Origin: Quercus robur
Taxonomy: Eukaryota > Streptophyta > Magnoliopsida > Fagales > Fagaceae
Reading direction: 5' to 3'
DNA length: 64,000 nucleotides
Assembly: GCF_932294415.1 (NCBI RefSeq)
Contig: NC_065536.1
Location: 50,282,354 to 50,346,353, forward strand
A program made the position numbers and the translations under genes. Under the pieces are notes generated by a model. The model did not search any database. It was not told the origin of the DNA and saw only the letters and a program-made list of their open reading frames with translations. Below, in pieces: positions 61,248 through 64,000 of this stretch. The first letter of the stretch is position 1, and each line of letters starts with the position of its first letter.

Positions 61248-61820
61248 TTCATACCTTGTAAAGAATTGAAAGGGATGATGAACGATGGCATGCATTTTTT
61301 TCTGAAACTATAAATCTTGAGGTCCTTTTTTATCTTTTACCATTGTTTAATCTCTCAACATTACGGTTATAGCATGGTTTTTTAATTAAAAAAAAAAAGA
61401 TACTAAAGGATTTGAACCTATACTACAGTATCTTCATACGTAATCTATAGCGTGTTATATGTTTTACAACTAGTGGACAACTTGTCAAAGAAACCCAAAT
61501 TAGGGTTAGAAAATTAAGTCCTCTTCACTTTTGTCTTGGAGACTTTGACTATAAAAGCAGAAAGCTAGTTGACACAACATTTTAATCAATTGATTTAAAA
61601 ATGAATGTAAGTGCATATATATTATTGTCCTTGAGAGGTAGAAGAAAAGCTTGACAACCTAGCTTTCATAATGTGATATATGGTAGCGTATATTATAGTC
61701 TGGTTAATGGGCTCTAGCGTTCATTAATAAACATTTAGAACATTTTATATGGGAAATTAAAACAATTGTCAAAATAACCAGTTACTTTTTCATTTTTTTA
61801 TAAAAAAAATTTCTTTAAAT
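61140..61820. other. Intergenic, no gene seen
   Basis: A (TA)n tract at about 61209-61250 and AT-rich text partly similar to 53.1-53.3 and 54.4 kb. Confidence 0.5.
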
Positions 61821-61822
61821 GG

Positions 61823-64000
61823 TGTAAGAGCACAATTTATAGCCCAAACCCTAGATGTATTGGATCTTGGCCCAATGAGCCTAATACAATAGACTTGTAG
61901 AGAGTGGGTGAAAGAACTAGGCCTAATGAATTGGACAATGGTTAGTACTGAATTAAATGACAATCAAACACAAACGAAAGGTTCTGAGATTAATGGACTT
62001 TCAGTCTGAGGAGGTCACACTTGTATAGATTGATCACAGTTGGATACAGAGATAATTTAGATTCCTAGATGTATTGGATCTTGGCCCAATGAGCCTAATA
62101 CAATAGACTTGTAGAGAGTGGGTGAAAGAACTAGGCCTAATGAATTGGACAATGGCTAGTACTGAATTAAATGACAATCAAACACAAATGAAAGGTTCTG
62201 AGATTAATGGACTTTCAGTCCGAGGAGGTCACACTTGTATAGATTGATCACAGTTGGATATAGAGATAATTTAGATTCCTACAGTGTTCTTTCTTTATTT
62301 TTTCAATCCATTTCTCATGGAGGGTCTCTCACATTATATAGCTCTTTTTGGACCATCTTGATCCTATACTTGTTGATCATCTGGGTCTTTTCTTGAGTAC
62401 TTATCCCATCGGACACCTTCTCTGGTTTTCTGTGAGTTACGGTAGCCAAGGCAGCACTGTTCAGAGGTCTTCTCCACATAAATGCTGTCAGAAAAGTAGT
62501 TGCAGTGCATTTAATGTAGTGGTAATAACTTTCCCTTAGATATTTTTGAGTTTCCTTCCTTCTCATATGTTCGTGAGGCAAGTCCCTATCGTTGGAGCTT
62601 CTTGGAGGGTCACTCTAATTACTGGAGTACATACTTGAGTTGCCTTTATCATATCCGAGAAGGAGTTCGTCCTTGGACCACCTTCCATTCGTTCCTTACT
62701 CATAAGACTTTTAATTGGAACTCCTGATAACTATTTATTCCTCCTCAGACAAAGCCCAAGGCCCAATGTATGATTCTGGGCCCTTACCCCTACAATAGCC
62801 CCTCAAAACTTCGATTTTTCTCTCTCATCGGAGGAGAAAAAGTGGGGTTTTGATTTTTAAGAGATAAGACCAATTGATCCCTTGATTCACAAGTGGGGGA
62901 GTGCAGTTTTACGTGCCTCATAATTGCTACTGATGCTTCGTAGCCCACGAGGCGTCATTAATTGCTCCAGTGGCTTTATGTTCCTCACATCCAACGGCGA
63001 GGCGCCAATCCAATGGTTGATATTTTTCCTAGAATTTTGAGCGGGAGTATTCCCACTCATTTCCTCCCTTTATATAAAGCCTTGAGGGAACCCGTTTTCT
63101 TCTTTACTTCACAAATCTTCAAGTACTCCAGAGAATCCCAACGCTCCAACTCACAAAACACTCTAAATTCCTAAGCCTCCGTAACTCTTTCCGTGAGAAA
63201 TTTTCGAAAGATTATTTCTAAAGGACCAAGATTAACACACTTACCTTTGTAAGTTTCTGTCTCTTAAAATTTTTCTTATTCTCCTCGGCCAACTCCTCCA
63301 CCTTCTTTCTCCAAAAAATTTCTTTCGCATCTTCTTAGTTTGTTCAAATGGGTAGATTTAAATATCTAGTTAACTCTCCAGCTGGCATGGAGGGTTTTAG
63401 GGCCAAGTACCATATCCTCCAAGGGGTGGTGTTAGAATATTTTTCTACAGACCGAATACTCACGGACAAAAAAGTGGGTGAAGTTGTTATTCCCATGATT
63501 GCTTTCATAGAGGGAGGAATGACGCTTCCCATGGGTAGGATAACCAAGAATTACCTGATTAATGACAGACTAACTCCCTATTAGTGTGCCCCTAACCTAT
63601 TTAGAGTCTTGGGCTGCGTAGATGCTCTCAACGAGTAGATGGGCTTAGGGCTCACGAGTCATGATGTGGTTCACATGTACGAGTGCCACAAGCTCGCCGA
63701 TGTAGGATACTATCTCAAGTCCCATTTTGACGTTGTCAGATTGATATCGTGCCTTCCTAAGTCGAACTAGGGCATGAAGGATGACTACCTTATTGTCTCT
63801 GAGGAGTGGAATGATGGTCTTCACTGCCCAACTCGAGCAGGAGATCCAGGTGGGGTACCTTAGGATTAGGTCCCATAGCAAGGATATTAGTCATCTTATA
63901 TACTCTATATTTTTTTATAACTATCTTAACATTTCACCTTCTCGGATAGTAGTTCTTATTTTCCTAACCACAATTTCCTCCTCGGATTTTTTGCAGATAA
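61823..64000 (+). mobile_element. LTR retrotransposon fossil, left part, cut by the window edge
   Basis: It starts TGTAAGAGCAC at 61823. An LTR-like leader contains an internal 214-bp tandem duplication (61850-62063 and 62064-62277). A TATA-type motif (TTTATATAAAG) lies near 63067, and a reading frame opens at 63348 (MGRFKYLVNSPAGMEGF, DKKVGEVVIPMIAFIEGG), resembling the putative gypsy-type plant transposon (gag-like) family. The frame is broken, with several breaks. The inner LTR boundary and primer-binding site are not resolved. The element continues past 64000. It looks moderately young from the near-identical internal repeat. Confidence 0.65.
61850..62277. repeat. 214-bp tandem duplication in the LTR-like leader
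   Basis: Two adjacent units begin CCTAGATGTATTGGATCTTG at 61850 and 62064. I count about four differences, so they are roughly 98 percent identical. Confidence 0.93.

Noticed and set aside
1-64000. CRISPR arrays, bacterial operons, riboswitches
   Set aside because: Plant nuclear DNA; no regularly spaced identical repeats with unique spacers and no such signals were seen.

Overview
This is a plant nuclear window, AT-rich and full of repeats. The plant evidence is direct: spliced genes with plant orthologues, a plant upstream sequence element ahead of a U1 snRNA gene, Helitrons, MITEs, tRNA-derived SINEs and LTR-element fossils. It reads like a woody eudicot, perhaps Fagaceae-like from the style of its SINEs, but that is an inference from memory and not a placement.

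Left part (1-10 kb): unrecognised coding-like exons at about 1.64-2.01 kb (minus), then an intact seven-exon gene for the RNase P/MRP protein POP4/RPP29 (minus, 2857-7752), then a tRNA-Lys(CTT) gene (9895-9967). 12-18 kb: a U1 snRNA gene with its promoter (11966-12200), followed by a tandem-duplicated block. The truncated copy (12.24-13.47 kb) and the long copy (14.0-17.76 kb) both pair a U1 3' end with an AAA-ATPase gene on the minus strand. The long AAA copy has one in-frame stop and an intron enlarged by a TIR element that is absent from the short copy. 21-23 kb: a two-exon gene for an unrecognised protein with a Lys/Glu-rich tail. 24.2-26.9 kb: two abutting Helitrons. 27-29.8 kb: an OTU-family deubiquitinase gene (plus). 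30-43.5 kb: repeats, an LTR-like fossil, a decayed gene-like stretch and a C-terminal fragment of an LRR receptor-like protein.

44.2-53.0 kb (plus) is the most striking locus. Ten recognisable 5' exons of REV3 (DNA polymerase zeta) run straight into the 3' half of SYF1/XAB2 (spliceosome NTC, HAT repeats). Introns are kept in both halves, and the reading frame stays open across the junction. Both halves carry stops or frameshifts elsewhere, so it is best read as an unprocessed chimeric pseudogene.

53-64 kb: duplicated intergenic blocks, several MITE families and, at the right edge, an LTR-type element with a putative gypsy-type gag-like reading frame, broken and cut by the window end.

POP4, the OTU gene, the 21-23 kb gene, U1 and tRNA-Lys look intact. 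They share no pathway; this is an ordinary plant neighbourhood reshaped by duplication and transposition. Orthologue assignments come from memory of protein families, not from a search.
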